Shown here in pieces: positions 62,458-64,000 of a stretch of 64,000 nt of DNA. The first letter of the stretch is position 1; the number at the start of each line of letters is the position of its first letter. The stretch lies in NCBI GenBank assembly GCA_021234155.1, contig JAJEKV010000003.1, positions 33,155,166 to 33,219,165 on the forward strand, written 5' to 3'. Under the pieces are notes generated by a model. The model had not been told where the DNA came from, made no database searches, and saw only the letters and a program-made list of their open reading frames with translations. This DNA comes from Isoetes taiwanensis (taxonomy: Eukaryota > Streptophyta > Lycopodiopsida > Isoetales > Isoetaceae). The translations under genes and the position numbers were made by a program.

Positions 62458-62909
62458 TTATTTTTGTTTCAATTCACCATTCTTCCTAACAATCATGGAT
62501 GCCAACTTGTCACTGCTACTAGAAGATTTAACCTCTTCTAATCCATCTCCGAGATTTCGTAACAATGAGCGTTTCATCACTGCTTCTGAAGGTAGCCCAA
62601 TCACAGATTTAAACAATCCCAATAACCTGTTGTCTTGAATGATCCTAGAAATCAATACCTCTCTTTGACTCGGGGATAGAGAACCGACTTCATTTCTACA
62701 ACACACAACAGTCTTTTCTACTTTTTTCTTGATTTTTTTGTGGTGTATCTGGAATATGATCTTCCATTCTTACTGTTGACAATATCACTGTCTATCATTT
62801 CATTCAACATTTCCTTTAGAGTATCTTGTTCAACCATTTTTTGCTTCCCTTTGTCAATTTCGGTATCACCATCCTCATTTTGAACATCACTTTGAGTCAT
62901 TTTGTTCAT
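62458..62909 (-). pseudogene. Unrecognised coding fragment with frameshift at an A-run (minus)
   Basis: Minus frame 62909-62718 ('KGKQKMVEQDTLKEMLNEMI') runs into a poly-A stretch (about 62741-62735). One base shift there joins it to the open frame ending near 62458 ('SLSPSQREVLISRIIQDN', 'GLPSEAVMKRSLLRNLGDG'). Together about 140 residues, helical and charged. I do not recognise the family; it could be an exon or a transposon accessory protein. Confidence 0.35.
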
Positions 62910-63368
62910 ACTTTAATTTTCTTGTGCCATGTTCCTACTGCTATAAAAACTGATATACATGCAAAGGTCCGACAAGAATTTGAAATTCTTTTCTTGGTTT
63001 TAGATTCTTAGACCGTAGATTGGAGGGAATTTGCTTGCTTGGGGCTGGATTGGAGGGAATTTGTTTGGATTGGAGGGAATCCAATGGCTGTACCCGAATT
63101 TTTGCAACAACCACCGGTCACTTCATGTCATATGAAAAACACATTTTCTAGTGCAAAATAGTACATGAATTTAGAACTAATGTATGACACCCTAGCGTGC
63201 TTTTACCCTCTAGCAGGTTCTAACTGTTTGCATAGCATATCCCAATTTTGTGGTGGCATCAGTGTCTCCGGAGGAGATAGTTTTCAATCAAGAGGGATGA
63301 CTTTATTTTCCAGATATGTCCGAAGAGTATTCAAGGTGCCGACATGCTGGAGGAACAACTGTGCATAG

Positions 63369-63998
63369 CTAATGCCATAAAAGTGGGTTGCACACACGTG
63401 AGAGCCTCTTATGCCCAGAAGGTGAGATGAGGGTGGAATTCCGGTATATATTCATTGAGGAGTGTGGCCATGTCATTGGGATCAGAAAGATAGTGGTTGT
63501 CCCTTTGAAGTAACAATATAGCTGCTTGGTTGCCCATGAACGCTTCTGGGTTGTCTTCAGAAAAGCATGTTTAAGAGTGTGCCAAATAGAAATCATGCAG
63601 GACATATGCCATTGGTTGGGCCGTGCAAAAAATGAAAAACTGCAGAACTTCAACAGGGAGCAACTGGAAATTGACAAGAGCACACAAGGTGCCTCATTCT
63701 TCTATGGTAAATCCTGCCCAAAGACGGACAAAATCGTGTACCGTAATACCTCCTTTAATTGAACCCGAGGCACTAAGCCAGCGGATGAGGAATAGATGTC
63801 ATCTTGATTTGACATAATCAAGGTACCCCATGGTAAGAAGGTTATCCGTGCGTATATGCTCAGCAAGGATAGAATACCATTAAGTGTTGGCATGGGCATC
63901 TTCGGCAGACTGTTCTGCTTGTTGGATCTGATATTTGAGATCCTGGATTTGATTAGTCTTTTTATCCACCAGGCATTTGAGTTCTTTAAGCTTGCGAT
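63369..63998 (-). pseudogene. Decayed minus-strand frame with repeated stops
   Basis: One minus frame from about 63998 stays in register for some 200 codons and looks coding ('IQDLKYQIQQAEQSAEDAHANT', then 'NPEAFMGNQAAILLLQRDNHYL' in pieces, 'HLTFWA'), broken only by five or so TAA/TGA codons. A coiled-coil start is followed by a helical body, possibly a retrotransposon Gag, but no diagnostic motif is present. Confidence 0.35.
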
Positions 63999-64000
63999 GG

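Overview
The window is nuclear DNA of a land plant with a large genome dominated by transposable elements. The evidence is a CYP74-type cytochrome P450 gene, a NAC-domain fragment, a PPR fragment, plant Ty3/gypsy chromoviruses and several LINE families. No bacterial or organellar gene set, rRNA gene or CRISPR array is visible. The species cannot be fixed from sequence alone. The intronless CYP74 without an obvious transit peptide and the unusual non-L1 LINEs make a fern or other non-angiosperm plausible, but that is a guess.

Layout. 1-5245: 3' half of a decayed chromovirus (RT, RNase H, integrase, chromodomain, polypurine tract, 3' LTR). 5590-8236: decayed LINE (family B). 8237-11367: no recognisable gene. 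11467-15570 and about 16843-21340: two nearly full-length two-ORF LINEs, each lying between TC-rich microsatellites. 21467-28540: gene debris (unknown acidic ORF, NAC exon, PPR piece), a LINE-B 3' end and an L1-type RT. 28696-50668: an LTR retrotransposon on the minus strand, bounded by a perfect 5-bp duplication (ATGCA). Its 5' LTR is split by a second complete minus-strand Ty3/gypsy element (38866-49493), and one LTR of that element carries a third, 627-bp insertion. 50669-64000: SINE and LINE pieces, tandem duplications and strong hairpins surrounding the one intact host gene, the CYP74 at 55117-56529 (minus).

Most notable points. (1) The LINEs share a 3'-terminal stem-loop that keeps pairing while its sequence varies, followed by copy-specific microsatellites; two copies sit inside TC repeats, suggesting microsatellite targeting. 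(2) A second nested-hairpin element occurs five times with different but complementary outer arms. (3) The nested gypsy element carries an extra RNase H domain between protease and RT, in addition to a remnant RNase H after RT. (4) The outer element's probable Gag begins with a stretch matching the histone H3 tail (RTKQTAR). (5) The CYP74 has lost the Gly-Gly of its I-helix motif.

The two LTRs of the nested element differ mainly by short indels at homopolymers and small clusters, so some frameshifts in this window may be assembly error rather than decay. Nothing here forms an operon-like system; apart from the CYP74, the coding content is transposon-derived or fragmentary.
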